Shown here: piece after piece, positions 8,080-16,620 of the stretch
Numbering within the stretch: position 1 is the stretch's first letter
Layout of the letters: each line of letters opens with the position of its first letter
Source of the DNA: JALHVH01 sp963773685
GTDB taxonomy: Bacteria; Acidobacteriota; Aminicenantia; Aminicenantales; Saccharicenantaceae
Length of the DNA: 64,000 nucleotides
Direction: 5' to 3'
Assembly (NCBI GenBank): GCA_963773685.1
Contig: CAVZBY010000011.1
Span: forward strand, 1,054,001-1,118,000
Translations under genes and position numbers: made by a program
Notes under the pieces: generated by a model
Told to the model about the DNA's origin: nothing
The model's database searches: none
What the model saw: only the letters and a program-made list of their open reading frames with translations

Positions 8080-9144
8080 ATGATATCAAAAGCACGTATC
8101 GGACTGATATTCGGCGGGCGCTCGGCCGAGCACGAGGTTTCGCTCGCCTCCGCCGCATCCGTTTATAGGAACCTCGACCCCGGGAAGTACGACGTCCTAT
8201 CCATCCTCATCGACAAGGACGGCGTTTGGAGGGCCGTCGCCTCCCCGGCCGAGCCCGGGAAGCCGGTCGCCGGGGGGACGGGCTCCTTCCTGCCCTGGGG
8301 CCGGGGGGGGGCCGACGGCAGTCTAGAGGCCGACGTCTATTTCCCGGTCCTCCACGGCCCGAACGGCGAGGACGGGACCATCCAGGGCCTCCTGGAGATG
8401 GCGGACGTCCCCTACGTCGGGTGCGGCGTCGCCGCTTCGGCGATCTGCATGGATAAGGCCCTCTCGAAATACGTCTTCAGGGACCGCGGGCTCGCACAGG
8501 TCCCGTTCCGCGTCGTCCTCGAACGGGATTGGGCGCGCGACCGGGCGGCAGTCCTCGACGGCATCGCCGGGGCCCTTCCCTATCCCATGTTCGTCAAGCC
8601 GTGCAACCTGGGCTCCTCCGTCGGGATATCCAAGGCGAAGGAAGCGGCCGGGCTCGAGACCGCTCTCGATCTCGCCTTTCGCTACGACCGGAAGGTCGTC
8701 GTCGAGGCGGGCATCCGTTGCCGCGAATTCGAATGCAGCGTCCTCGGCAACGACGAGCCGAAGGCGTCTCTCCCCGGGGAGGTCATCCCGGGCCGGGAAT
8801 TCTACGATTACAGGGATAAGTACCTCGAAAAGAACACCGGATTCGTCATTCCCGCCGCTCTCCCCCAGGTCCTCGTCGACAGGATCCGGGAGGCCGCCGT
8901 CGCCGCGTACAAGACCGTCGATGGGGCCGGCATGGCCCGCGTCGATTTTCTTTACGAAGAGGCGACGGCGACCCTCTACATCAACGAGATCAACACCATC
9001 CCGGGCTTCACCGAGATCAGCATGTATCCCAAGCTCTGGGACGTGAGCGGCCTTCCCTTTCCCCGCCTCCTGGACGAGCTCATCGGGCTGGCGCTCGAGC
9101 GCCACGCCGGCAAGCGACGGCTGACGGACCGGGAGCCCGGATGA
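8080..9144 (+). CDS. ddl: D-alanine--D-alanine ligase
   Basis: A 354-residue ATP-grasp enzyme that joins two D-alanines for peptidoglycan. Landmarks are IGLIFGGRSAEHEVSLASA at the N terminus, the ATP-binding FVKPCNLGSSVGISKAK, the REFECSVLG strand and the metal-binding NEINTIPGFTEISMYPKLW near the C terminus. An AT-rich TATAAAAT lies 26 bases upstream. The stop overlaps ruvX as ATGA, giving a ddl-ruvX-mltG operon that combines cell-wall genes with a resolvase. Confidence 0.95.
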   Translation: MISKARIGLIFGGRSAEHEVSLASAASVYRNLDPGKYDVLSILIDKDGVWRAVASPAEPGKPVAGGTGSFLPWGRGGADGSLEADVYFPVLHGPNGEDGTIQGLLEMADVPYVGCGVAASAICMDKALSKYVFRDRGLAQVPFRVVLERDWARDRAAVLDGIAGALPYPMFVKPCNLGSSVGISKAKEAAGLETALDLAFRYDRKVVVEAGIRCREFECSVLGNDEPKASLPGEVIPGREFYDYRDKYLEKNTGFVIPAALPQVLVDRIREAAVAAYKTVDGAGMARVDFLYEEATATLYINEINTIPGFTEISMYPKLWDVSGLPFPRLLDELIGLALERHAGKRRLTDREPG

Positions 9145-9581
9145 GGATCCTCGGGATCGATTACGGGGACCGGCATATCGGCCTGGCGGTCAGCGACCAG
9201 CTGCAGCTGACGGCCCAGCCCTTCGGGACCTACGACCTCCGGGAATCCGAGAAGGAGAACAAGGCGTTCTTCCGCGACCTCGTCGCCCGCCAGGAGATCG
9301 GACAGATCGTCATCGGCAACCCGCTTCGAATGGACGGGACCCCGGGGACGCGGACCCAGAGAACGCAGGAATTCGCGGCCTGGCTGGGGGCGGCCGTCAA
9401 GGTCCCCATCGTTTTCCAGGACGAGCGCCTGACGACCCAGCAGGCCCTTCACTTCCTCCAGAACCAGAAGGTCAAGGGGAGACGGAAGAAGGATTGCGAG
9501 GACCAGATCGCCGCCGTCATCATCCTTTCGACGTACCTGGAGACCCTCCGCGACGCCGCCGATGGCCCGAAGAATACTTAA
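9141..9581 (+). CDS. ruvX: Putative pre-16S rRNA nuclease / Holliday-junction resolvase RuvX (YqgF)
   Basis: A 146-residue RNase H-fold protein. MRILGIDYGDRHIGLAVSD carries the first catalytic aspartate, IVIGNPLRMDGTPGTRT the glycine-rich strand, and FQDERLTTQQA the conserved DERLTT motif. YqgF proteins process the 5' end of 16S rRNA and have been proposed as Holliday-junction resolvases. The start overlaps ddl by four bases; the end overlaps mltG by 20 bases. Length is typical. Confidence 0.93.
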   Translation: MRILGIDYGDRHIGLAVSDQLQLTAQPFGTYDLRESEKENKAFFRDLVARQEIGQIVIGNPLRMDGTPGTRTQRTQEFAAWLGAAVKVPIVFQDERLTTQQALHFLQNQKVKGRRKKDCEDQIAAVIILSTYLETLRDAADGPKNT

Positions 9582-10584
9582 CGCCGCCCTGCTCTTGGCC
9601 GTCGCCTTCCTGGCCGCGGCGACCCTGCTCTTCGTCCGCGATTACGACGCCCTGCCCGCCGGCCGGGCCGGCAAGGTCCTTTTCGAGGTCGCGCCCGGCC
9701 AGAGCGTCCGGGAGGTCGCCGGGAACCTCCGGTCGGAGGGGCTCCTGCGCCGTCCCTGGGCCTTCCTCGCCGGCTATCGCCTCTTCCACACGGGTCGCAC
9801 CCTGAAGGCCGGGGAGTACGAGGTCGTCCTTCCGATCGCCGCCCGCGACCTCCTGGCCAGACTCCTCGAAGGGAAGGTTTATCTGCGCCCGATCACGGTC
9901 CCGGAAGGGCTGACGGCCGGAGAGATCGACGAGCTCTTCCGGACGGCCGCGTTCCCCATCAAGGGGTCGTTCGCCGAAGCCGCGGCGGACCCGAGCCCCG
10001 CCTCGTCATGGGACGGCCTAGCCCCCGACCTCGAGGGTTATCTCTTTCCGGACACCTACCGTTTCGCGAAGAACACCCCGGCCTCCGTCGTGGCCGCGAC
10101 GATGACCGCGCGGTTCGGGAGAGCGTTCGGCGAAGCGGAGGCCCGGCGGGCCGCCGAGCTCCGGATGACCGTTCGGGAGGTCGTGACCCTGGCCTCCCTC
10201 ATAGAAAGAGAGACCGCGGTCCCCGAAGAGCGTCCGCTGGTCTCGGCCGTCTTCCACAACCGGCTCCGGATCGGCATGAAGCTCGACTGCGACCCGACGG
10301 TCATCTACGCCCTCAAGAAGGACGGCCTCTGGCAAGGCCGGCTCCTTCTCAGGGACCTCAAGTACCCCTCGCCCTATAATACCTACGCCTCGCCCGGCCT
10401 TCCTCCCGGCCCGATATGCAATCCGGGCGAAGGATCGCTCCGGGCCGCTTTGTATCCGGCCGCCGGAGAATATCTCTATTTCGTCGCCGACGCCGCCGGC
10501 CGCCATGCGTTCAGCCGGAGCTATCGCGAACACCTCGCCGCGGTCCGGAGATACAGAGCGAGAACCGGTTCGAAGAGACCTTGA
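9562..10584 (+). CDS. mltG: Endolytic murein transglycosylase
   Basis: A 340-residue YceG-family lytic transglycosylase that cleaves nascent peptidoglycan and ends glycan strand growth. One N-terminal membrane helix (residues about 5-25) is followed by a LysM-like region (EVAPGQSVREVAGNL) and the catalytic domain; LEGYLFPDTYRF and LASLIERETAVPEERP contain the conserved catalytic glutamate, and NTYASPGLPPGPICNPG is the signature near the C terminus. It is last in the ddl operon. Confidence 0.94.
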   Translation: MARRILNAALLLAVAFLAAATLLFVRDYDALPAGRAGKVLFEVAPGQSVREVAGNLRSEGLLRRPWAFLAGYRLFHTGRTLKAGEYEVVLPIAARDLLARLLEGKVYLRPITVPEGLTAGEIDELFRTAAFPIKGSFAEAAADPSPASSWDGLAPDLEGYLFPDTYRFAKNTPASVVAATMTARFGRAFGEAEARRAAELRMTVREVVTLASLIERETAVPEERPLVSAVFHNRLRIGMKLDCDPTVIYALKKDGLWQGRLLLRDLKYPSPYNTYASPGLPPGPICNPGEGSLRAALYPAAGEYLYFVADAAGRHAFSRSYREHLAAVRRYRARTGSKRP

Positions 10585-10615
10585 CCGGCCCCCGGCCGGG
10601 TCGGAACCGGACCGA

Positions 10616-11530
10616 CTACTTCTTCAGGTACTGCAGGAGCTGTCTCGCGAGGGGGGCCTTTTCGTGGTCCGGGGCGAGCTCGAGGAACTTCTCGAGGCTC
10701 TGGACGGCTTGAGGGACATCGTTCCGGCCGATATAGATCGTCCCCATCTGATAAAAGGCGTCGGCGTAATCGGCCTTTAGCTCGGTCGTCTTCAGGAACT
10801 GCGCCAGGGCGGCATCCGGCTCGCCCGTATTGGTCAGGCAGGCGCCCAGGTTATAGTGGGCGTCGGGATCGTCCGGACTGAGCGCAACGGCCTTCTGATA
10901 ATAGGTCTTCGCTTCCTCGAAAGCATCCCCCTTGGCCAGGGCCTCTCCGAGCTCCTTGTTCGCGCTATAGCTTTCGGGATTGAGCTCGGCGGCCTTGCGG
11001 AAGGCGGCCAGCGCCTCGGCCTTTTTGTCGAGCTTCTTATCGGCAAGTCCGAGGTTCAGGTAATAAGCCCAGTTGGTCTGCTCCATCCCGATGGCCTCTT
11101 CGAGAGCGGCCGCGGCTTCGGCATATTTCTGTTCCGCGTAGAGCTTGCTCCCCTTGAGAAAGGCCTTGTCGGCGGCCGAGATGCTCCTCTGCGCGACCTC
11201 GTCCGCGGTATCCAGCTTGAATTCGAGATTCGTCTCGCCGGCCAGGCCGACCCGGGCCTCGGTCGATCGCGGCATGTACCCGTCCTTCTTGACGGTGATC
11301 TGGAAGTACCCGGGCTGGATGCCGACCTGGAGGAACTTCCCCTCCTTGTTCGTCGTGAGGTCGTAGCTTATGGAGGCCGTCCTCGTCGAGACGACATGGA
11401 CGGAAGCCTTTTCCAGGGGATTCCCCTGCGCGTCCCTGACGACGCCCATCAGCTTTCCCTGAACCTGGGCCCAGACCGCCACGGACAGGCCCAGGACCAG
11501 GGCGACGAGAATGAACGGCTTCTTGAACAT
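10616..11530 (-). CDS. Secreted carboxypeptidase-regulatory-like (CarboxypepD_reg) + TPR protein, copy A
   Basis: A 304-residue exported protein: signal peptide (MFKKPFILVALVLGLSVAVW, cleavage near AQ), one beta-sandwich CarboxypepD_reg-like domain (GVVRDAQGNPLEKASVHV ... GYFQITVKKDGY, residues about 25-100), then roughly five TPR units to the C terminus. I chose the ATG at 11530 because AAGGAG lies just upstream; an ATG at 11545 overlaps the preceding stop as ATGA but lacks an SD. It lies immediately downstream of a GWxTD gene and has the same domain order as the gene at 17532, so the pair is a duplicated module. A role in envelope assembly or binding is inference. Confidence 0.8.
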   Translation of the reverse strand: MFKKPFILVALVLGLSVAVWAQVQGKLMGVVRDAQGNPLEKASVHVVSTRTASISYDLTTNKEGKFLQVGIQPGYFQITVKKDGYMPRSTEARVGLAGETNLEFKLDTADEVAQRSISAADKAFLKGSKLYAEQKYAEAAAALEEAIGMEQTNWAYYLNLGLADKKLDKKAEALAAFRKAAELNPESYSANKELGEALAKGDAFEEAKTYYQKAVALSPDDPDAHYNLGACLTNTGEPDAALAQFLKTTELKADYADAFYQMGTIYIGRNDVPQAVQSLEKFLELAPDHEKAPLARQLLQYLKK

Positions 11531-11541
11531 GGCATTCTCCT

Positions 11542-13611
11542 TCATCGGGGCTCGCCCCCGGGATTCTTCTTCGCCCGCTCGGCCATCTCCCGAATGAGGG
11601 GCTGGGACGGATCGAGGGACAGGGACTTTTCGATGAGGGGCAGGGCCTTCTTCGGCTCCCCGAGGTTCATATGACATTCCGCCGCGAGGTTGAGCACGGC
11701 GACCTCCGTGGCCTCGGCCATGACCTTATTCAGGAGGACGAGGGCGGCCGCCCAGTCCTTGAGCCCGGCGTGGTCCAGGGCGATGACCTTGGCTGTCTCC
11801 CGGTCGGGAGAGGCTTCGTATCCGGGGAGGAGCTCGTCGATGGACTCCTGGAACCGGCCCAGGGCGAACAAGGACTTGCCCAGATAGAGCCTCACGGCCG
11901 GGTCGTCCTTCATCGCGAGGGAGCGCCGGAAAAGCCCCAGCGCGTCGGCATATTCCCCGGACAGGAAGTGCTGGGAGCCGAGGAGGCCCAGATGCTCGGC
12001 GGAGGGGAAGGGGCCGTGGAGCTTGGCATAGACCAGGGGAAGCACCGGATAGGACGTCGCCAGGACGATGAAGTTCTCCCGCTCGGAGAGAACTGTTTTG
12101 TCCCCGATGATGAGAGAAACGTCGGCTCGATAATATCCGGGCTTGACGCCGGCGAGGGGGAACGGGCCGAAATAGGCGCCGCCGCCCTGCCCGGCCGCGG
12201 CTTCGGCCAAAGAGACTTTGCGCTCCGCAACGACGGCGCCGCCGTCGAGCGCGGCGACGGCGAAAACGAGCGAGGCTCCGGTGTCCGCCGCCGCTTCCTT
12301 GGGCGCGGAGACTTGGACGAAGGCTTCCAGGCTCTCCGCGGGAAGGAATTCGTTCTTCGCGCTGACGACGCACTGGACGCCGTCGAAGGTGAAGGCCTTG
12401 AGGCTCGCCCTCTGGCTTTCGGGGAGCTGGTCGCGCCCGTGGAGGAGGAGGAGACTGCTGAGGGTCGGGCCGCCGTCCGGGCGCGGAACCGAGACGGTCG
12501 TTTCGAAGGACGTGAATTCCCGGGCGGTCTTGTTCTTGAACAGGAAGAACAGCCTGCGGTCGCCGGGGGTGAGCGGCAAAAGGTCCTGGAAGGCGAAGCG
12601 CCGGCGCTCGTTGGCCTTGTATTGCTCCGGCGTGAGGCGGACCGGGATCTCTTCGGTATGTTCGAGAATGACCTTCCCCAGGAGGTCCTCCATACGGACG
12701 ACAAGCTCGAAGCCTGCGAAGTAGGCGTCGCCGCGCTGGGCGAAGCTCATCCGGTCGGGCTCGATGGTCCAATGAAGGAAGGGCTGTCCGGCGGCCCGGA
12801 AGAGGCGGACCTTGGCGCCGGCGCCGATATAATTGTCGGCGTAATCGGTCTCCACGTAGTCCTTGTAGGTCAGGTAGCCGCGGGCGTAGGCGTCGTTGTA
12901 CTTCTTTTCAGGCAGGGCCTTGGCCGCCGCGATGATGTTGTCCGAGGAAAAGGACCCGGAGCCGAAGCCACGGTCGCCCGGAAGGTAACTGATCGAAGCC
13001 GACGCGAGCTCGGCGTTCGATTTCCTCAGGATCTCAGCGGCCGCTTTCCGGTTGTTCGTTCGGGTGCCGGCGTTGGGAATGACCAGTTTCTCGGGCCCCT
13101 CTATCCCCGGGTAATAAAGGCGGTAGTCCCCGATCCCCTCGGGCTGGTAGAAGATGAGATAGAAGAACGGCGGGAGGCCGTAGGCCTCCTCGCCCTTGTA
13201 AAACCATAGCTCGAGGGGCCAGAATTCGGAATACGTCGCGTAGACGTTCCGCTCGAGCGGCTTCCCGAGGAGGAGGTAATAAAAGCCCCGCTCTGTTTGA
13301 CAGCCCCGCCGGGCCGAGCCGATCCCGAAGTACCGGTCGGCGAACCGGACGCGCTCCATGTATTCTTTGGTGAACTCGTTCTCTGAGGTGTCCGGCAGAG
13401 GATCGCGCTGGCGCCAGAAGAACCGTATGAACTTATCCCTCTCGGCATCGGTCCGGAGCTTGAGGAAGACATCCCGTTCGGTCTTCGTGATGATGGGGGT
13501 GACCTCTTCGAGCCAGGATTGGTGAGCGGGCGCCAGGGCGACGGCGGCGGGCCCGGCGGAAACGAGGAGTCCGGCGAGGAGGAAGGCGGCCACGGGGAAC
13601 ACTTTTTTCAT
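11542..13611 (-). CDS. GWxTD-domain protein A (long form) with C-terminal TPR
   Basis: A 689-residue secreted protein: signal peptide, then a GWxTD domain whose landmarks are HQSWLEEVTPIITKTERDVF, FFWRQRDPLPDTSENEF and, in place of the canonical GWxTD, GCQTERGFYYLLLGKP. A beta-rich middle region follows, and the last 150 residues hold three TPR-like helix pairs. GWxTD proteins are common in Acidobacteriota and Bacteroidota and have no established function. The start at 13611 is preferred over 13617 on SD spacing (AGGA, eight bases). It is divergent from the second GWxTD set and followed 11 bases later by the TPR partner. Confidence 0.85.
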   Translation of the reverse strand: MKKVFPVAAFLLAGLLVSAGPAAVALAPAHQSWLEEVTPIITKTERDVFLKLRTDAERDKFIRFFWRQRDPLPDTSENEFTKEYMERVRFADRYFGIGSARRGCQTERGFYYLLLGKPLERNVYATYSEFWPLELWFYKGEEAYGLPPFFYLIFYQPEGIGDYRLYYPGIEGPEKLVIPNAGTRTNNRKAAAEILRKSNAELASASISYLPGDRGFGSGSFSSDNIIAAAKALPEKKYNDAYARGYLTYKDYVETDYADNYIGAGAKVRLFRAAGQPFLHWTIEPDRMSFAQRGDAYFAGFELVVRMEDLLGKVILEHTEEIPVRLTPEQYKANERRRFAFQDLLPLTPGDRRLFFLFKNKTAREFTSFETTVSVPRPDGGPTLSSLLLLHGRDQLPESQRASLKAFTFDGVQCVVSAKNEFLPAESLEAFVQVSAPKEAAADTGASLVFAVAALDGGAVVAERKVSLAEAAAGQGGGAYFGPFPLAGVKPGYYRADVSLIIGDKTVLSERENFIVLATSYPVLPLVYAKLHGPFPSAEHLGLLGSQHFLSGEYADALGLFRRSLAMKDDPAVRLYLGKSLFALGRFQESIDELLPGYEASPDRETAKVIALDHAGLKDWAAALVLLNKVMAEATEVAVLNLAAECHMNLGEPKKALPLIEKSLSLDPSQPLIREMAERAKKNPGGEPR

Positions 13612-13799
13612 GAGCATGATCCTGTTCCCTAAAATAGCATAGGGCCCCATTAAGTTACAATTACGCCGAACGCATTTTTATTCAATCATTTGAATCTCGT
13701 CCAAATTTCCGAATTTATCCTCTGTCTCCCGCGGCCGGCGATACAGCCAAATCATGAAAGGACTGGTTCTTACGGAGCTTCCCGGGGTGTCGGACCCAC
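13612..13799. other. Gap upstream of GWxTD gene A
   Basis: This AT-richer part of the 945-base gap holds a candidate minus-strand promoter for the GWxTD gene (TTGTAA, about 17 bases, TATTTT, ending some 13 bases before the ATG at 13611). I see no gene in it. Confidence 0.4.
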
Positions 13800-13815
13800 T
13801 GGCATAAAACTTGCA
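13800..13815 (+). promoter_or_regulatory. Sigma-54-type promoter
   Basis: CTGGCATAAAACTTGCA (13799-13815) matches the sigma-54 consensus TGGCAC-N5-TTGCA at all but one position, with the diagnostic GG (13801-13802) and GC (13813-13814) separated by exactly ten bases. Transcription would begin near 13826, directly before the hairpin-rich region ending at the terminator 13909-13943. No protein-coding gene follows. Confidence 0.6.
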
Positions 13816-13825
13816 GGATACCATT

Positions 13826-13943
13826 CTCGGGTGAAGCCCCTATCGAAGGCGGAGATAGGAGCAGGTTAGTACGCGCCTCGCAACGACCGCGAGGCAAACA
13901 AGGAAGCCGGGGGAGCGGAACGTCCCGCTCCCCCTTTTTTTTT
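13826..13943 (+). ncRNA. Candidate structured small RNA, about 118 nt, ending in an intrinsic terminator
   Basis: Between the sigma-54-type promoter and a strong terminator lie two further perfect hairpins: CCTATC/GATAGG (13839-13844 with 13854-13859, loop GAAGGCGGA) and GCCTCGC/GCGAGGC (13875-13881 with 13889-13895, loop AACGACC). Several GGA triplets occur, one in the first loop. No open frame is credible. The architecture (sigma-54 promoter, two stem-loops, terminator stem) resembles that described for the myxobacterial sRNA Pxr, but I see no sequence basis for homology. Confidence 0.5.
13909..13943 (+). terminator. Strong intrinsic terminator
   Basis: GGGGGAGCGG (13909-13918) pairs perfectly with CCGCTCCCCC (13925-13934) around a six-base loop and is followed by nine T residues (13935-13943). 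Confidence 0.88.
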
Positions 13944-14029
13944 AGTTCTTCTCCCGTTTCCGGGACAGGTGGTTTCTTTTTGTGCCTGGAGGAATTCTCG
14001 GCTCGGGGTGCGCCTTCCGTCGGCCGCGA

Positions 14030-14165
14030 TTTGTCCCGGCGAGCCAAATCGCTTTCGCTTCGGGCTTCGCTCTCCCCGTCCTATCGGTACGGGGAACCGT
14101 GCCCGCTCCGCCCTCAGACGACCTCCTCCAGGCATCACCCCTGCGCCATTGATCAGAAGGCACAA
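14030..14165 (-). repeat. Mosaic dispersed repeat, copy 1
   Basis: Read on the minus strand this stretch contains GCGCAGGGGTGATGCC, TGGAGGAGGTCGTCTGAGGG and a small hairpin CCCCGT/ACGGGG followed by GAGAGCGA. The same blocks reappear at 20505-20815 (minus) and 24178-24212 (plus). The family is unknown to me and no coding frame is convincing. Confidence 0.55.
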
Positions 14166-14193
14166 AAAGAAAGAAGATTTCCGATAGGTTGAT

Positions 14194-14349
14194 GGAGGCG
14201 TGCCCGGGGCGAGGAGGACCGCCCCGTAAGCCCCAGTCGGGAGGGGGGCCAGCCGTCAAGGCCAATCGGCTTTCCGGCAGGGGAACCTTATTTATAGGTT
14301 CATGGGTCTGGGGCCGAGGGGCGGCCTCCGAACCCCGGAGAACGCCTCC
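14194..14349. other. 156-base rod-like inverted repeat (possible structured RNA)
   Basis: The two halves pair almost end to end: GGAGGCGT with ACGCCTCC (14194-14201 / 14342-14349), CCGGGG with CCCCGG, GGAGG-A-CCGCCCC with GGGGCGGCCTCC (one bulge) and GCCCCAG with CTGGGGC, leaving an apical region with a smaller hairpin AACCT/AGGTT. The GGGCGAGG block of the 5' arm is also found near 20725-20755 and 24232-24265. I found no signature of SRP RNA, tmRNA or RNase P RNA. The remainder of the gap to 14517 shows nothing else. Confidence 0.45.
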
Positions 14350-14517
14350 CAATCCCACCTAGCTCCAGATCGCTCGGAGAGATCGCCCCCGAGTGCATCG
14401 AAGGCGGTGCCCGCGGCGTTTGGATACAATTGGATACAGGATGAATGGAAACGAACGCGTCCGACGCGCTTTTAGGCCCTCTCGGAGCGGGCGGGGGCCG
14501 GCCGGCCCCTGCTTCCC

Positions 14518-14547
14518 TTGAAAAGCCTCGGGAGCCTGGCCTATAAT
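14518..14547 (+). promoter_or_regulatory. Promoter of GWxTD gene B, leaderless geometry
   Basis: TTGAAA (14518-14523), 18-base spacer and a perfect TATAAT (14542-14547). Only nine bases separate the -10 box from the ATG at 14557, and no SD is present, so the mRNA probably starts at or beside the start codon. Confidence 0.6.
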
Positions 14548-14556
14548 GGCCTGGAC

Positions 14557-16620
14557 ATGAAAAAGATCCTTCTCGCCTTGATGTTCCTCATCGTCGCCCT
14601 TCCAGACATCGGACTTTCGGCCCCGCCGCAAAGATCGGTCAAGGACCTCCCCCCGAATCACAGGAAATGGCTCGAGGAGGAGGTCGTTTACATCATCACG
14701 CCCAAAGAGAAGGAAGTGTTCCTCAAGCTGGAGAACGACCGGGAGCGGAACCTCTTCATCGAGGCGTTCTGGAAGCAGAGGGACCCGAACCCCAACACGC
14801 CCGAGAACGAGTTCAAGATCGAGCATTACCGCCGGATCAACTACGCCAATCAGTGGCTGGGCCGGGACTCGCCCGGCGCCGGCTGGCGGACCGAGATGGG
14901 CCGCATCTACATCATCCTCGGAGAGCCGAAGACCATCGAGAAGTTCGAGAACCACACGAATATCTTCCCGACGCACATCTGGTTCTTTGAGGGAAAGGTC
15001 GAATATGGGCTCCCGAACGCCTTCAACGTCGTCTTCTTCAAGCCGAGCGGGGGCCCCGAGTGGAAGCTCTACAGCCCGATCACGTACGGCCCCCAGTCCC
15101 TGCTCATCCAGTACGCCGGTGACCAGACGAATTACGCCTCAGCCTTCCAGCAGTTGATGGAGATCGAGCCCTCCGTCGCGTACATCTCCATGTCCCTGAT
15201 CCCCGGGGAAGCCATGACGTACGGCTCCCCGTCGTTCGCCTCCGAGGTCCTCCTCCAGGCCAAGATCCCCGCCTCGCCGCGGGAGAAGGTCAAGGACGCC
15301 TACGCCGAGAACTTCTACAAATACAAGGACAGCGTCGGGGTCGAGTACACCGCCAATTACATCGACAGCGACTTTTCCGCGAGCGTCATCCGGGACGCCT
15401 CGGGGGTTTCCTTCGTCCATTACCTCATCGAGCCCCGGAAGCTCTCCCTCGAGGGGAACGGAGACCGATTCTATACGACCCTGCAGGTCAACGTCCTCGT
15501 GTCCGATCCGAAGGGCTCCCCCATCTTTCAGGACGAGAAGTCCCTCCCCGTCGAGCTCGACGGCACCCAGGTCGAGAAGGTCCGAAACCGGCTGTTCAGC
15601 TTCCAGGACCTCTTTCCCCTCGTGGCCGGCACGTACCGGGTGAGCATCCTCGTCAAGAACATGGTCTCGAAGGAATTCACCTCGGCGGAGACGCAGGTCA
15701 CCGTGCCCGCGGCCTCCGGACCGGGCCTCCAGCCCCTCGTCCTGGCCAACCGCGTTATGGAGAACACCGCCTATCGGGGGACGACCAAGCCGTTCCTCGT
15801 CCGGGACATCCAGCTCGTGCCCTCGCCGCGGAACGATTTCCTCCGCAACGATACGCTCCACGTCTTCTTCCAGGTCACGGGCCTGACGGATGCCTTGAAG
15901 GCGGGGGGAAGCCTCCGGTTCACCATCGGAGACGGCACGACGACGGCCTACACCGCGACGAAGCCGCTCGCCTCCTACGCCACGGCGCCGGACTTTTTCG
16001 AGGCGATCCCGCTCGAGGCCCTGCCGCCCGCCCTTTACAGGCTCCGGGTGGACCTCGTCGGCGCCGACGGAGCGGAGGTGGGCGCGCGGGAGGCCCAATT
16101 CTTCATCACCCTCGCGACCTCCCTGCCTCGGCCGTTCATCATGTCCATGCCGCTTCCGCCGGCCGGCGATCCCGTCTTCGCCAACATCCTGGGAAACCAG
16201 CTCCTGAACAAGAAGGAACTCGCCTCCGCGGGGCCCCTGCTCGAAAGGGCTTACCGGGCCAGTCCGTCCTCGATCCGCTACGCCCTCGATTACAGCAAAT
16301 GGCTCTTCGCGTCGGGCGACTTCGCGGCCGTCCTGGGAGTCGGAGGACCCTTCATGAACGGGCCCGAAAGGGCGGATTTCACCGGGCTCCTCGGCCAGGC
16401 CTCCCAGGCCATGGGAAGCTTCGAGGCCGCCGTCGCCTATTACCAGGAGTACCTGACCCGCTTCGGGGCCAACATCAACGTCATGAACTCCATCGGCGAC
16501 TGCTACCTCAAGCTCGGCCGCGACGCCGAGGCCCTGTCCATATTGGAGAAGTCCCTCGAGCTCAGCCCCAACCAGGAAAAGGTCCGGACGGTCGTCGAAT
16601 CCCTGAAGGGCAAGAAATGA
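14557..16620 (+). CDS. GWxTD-domain protein B (long form) with C-terminal TPR
   Basis: A 687-residue exported protein: signal peptide (MKKILLALMFLIVALPDIGLSA), GWxTD domain with HRKWLEEEVVYIITPKEKEV, FWKQRDPNPNTPENEF and the near-canonical GWRTEMGRIYIILGEP around residues 108-123, a long beta-rich middle part and TPR-like helices at the C terminus. It aligns along its whole length with the divergent gene at 11542, so the two are paralogs. The start sits directly behind a perfect -10 box. The stop overlaps the next GWxTD gene as ATGA. Function unknown; the signal peptide puts it in the envelope. Confidence 0.87.
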   Translation: MKKILLALMFLIVALPDIGLSAPPQRSVKDLPPNHRKWLEEEVVYIITPKEKEVFLKLENDRERNLFIEAFWKQRDPNPNTPENEFKIEHYRRINYANQWLGRDSPGAGWRTEMGRIYIILGEPKTIEKFENHTNIFPTHIWFFEGKVEYGLPNAFNVVFFKPSGGPEWKLYSPITYGPQSLLIQYAGDQTNYASAFQQLMEIEPSVAYISMSLIPGEAMTYGSPSFASEVLLQAKIPASPREKVKDAYAENFYKYKDSVGVEYTANYIDSDFSASVIRDASGVSFVHYLIEPRKLSLEGNGDRFYTTLQVNVLVSDPKGSPIFQDEKSLPVELDGTQVEKVRNRLFSFQDLFPLVAGTYRVSILVKNMVSKEFTSAETQVTVPAASGPGLQPLVLANRVMENTAYRGTTKPFLVRDIQLVPSPRNDFLRNDTLHVFFQVTGLTDALKAGGSLRFTIGDGTTTAYTATKPLASYATAPDFFEAIPLEALPPALYRLRVDLVGADGAEVGAREAQFFITLATSLPRPFIMSMPLPPAGDPVFANILGNQLLNKKELASAGPLLERAYRASPSSIRYALDYSKWLFASGDFAAVLGVGGPFMNGPERADFTGLLGQASQAMGSFEAAVAYYQEYLTRFGANINVMNSIGDCYLKLGRDAEALSILEKSLELSPNQEKVRTVVESLKGKK

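Noticed and set aside
14194..14349. Rod-like element as SRP RNA, tmRNA or 6S RNA
   Set aside because: No SRP GGAAGG/AGCAGCC loop, no tRNA-like ends of tmRNA, and the apical part lacks a clear 6S bubble; kept as unassigned structure.
13720..14360. Several 100-140 residue open frames on the minus strand of the GWxTD gap
   Set aside because: They overlap palindromes and the terminator, lack SDs and show arginine/proline-rich random composition.
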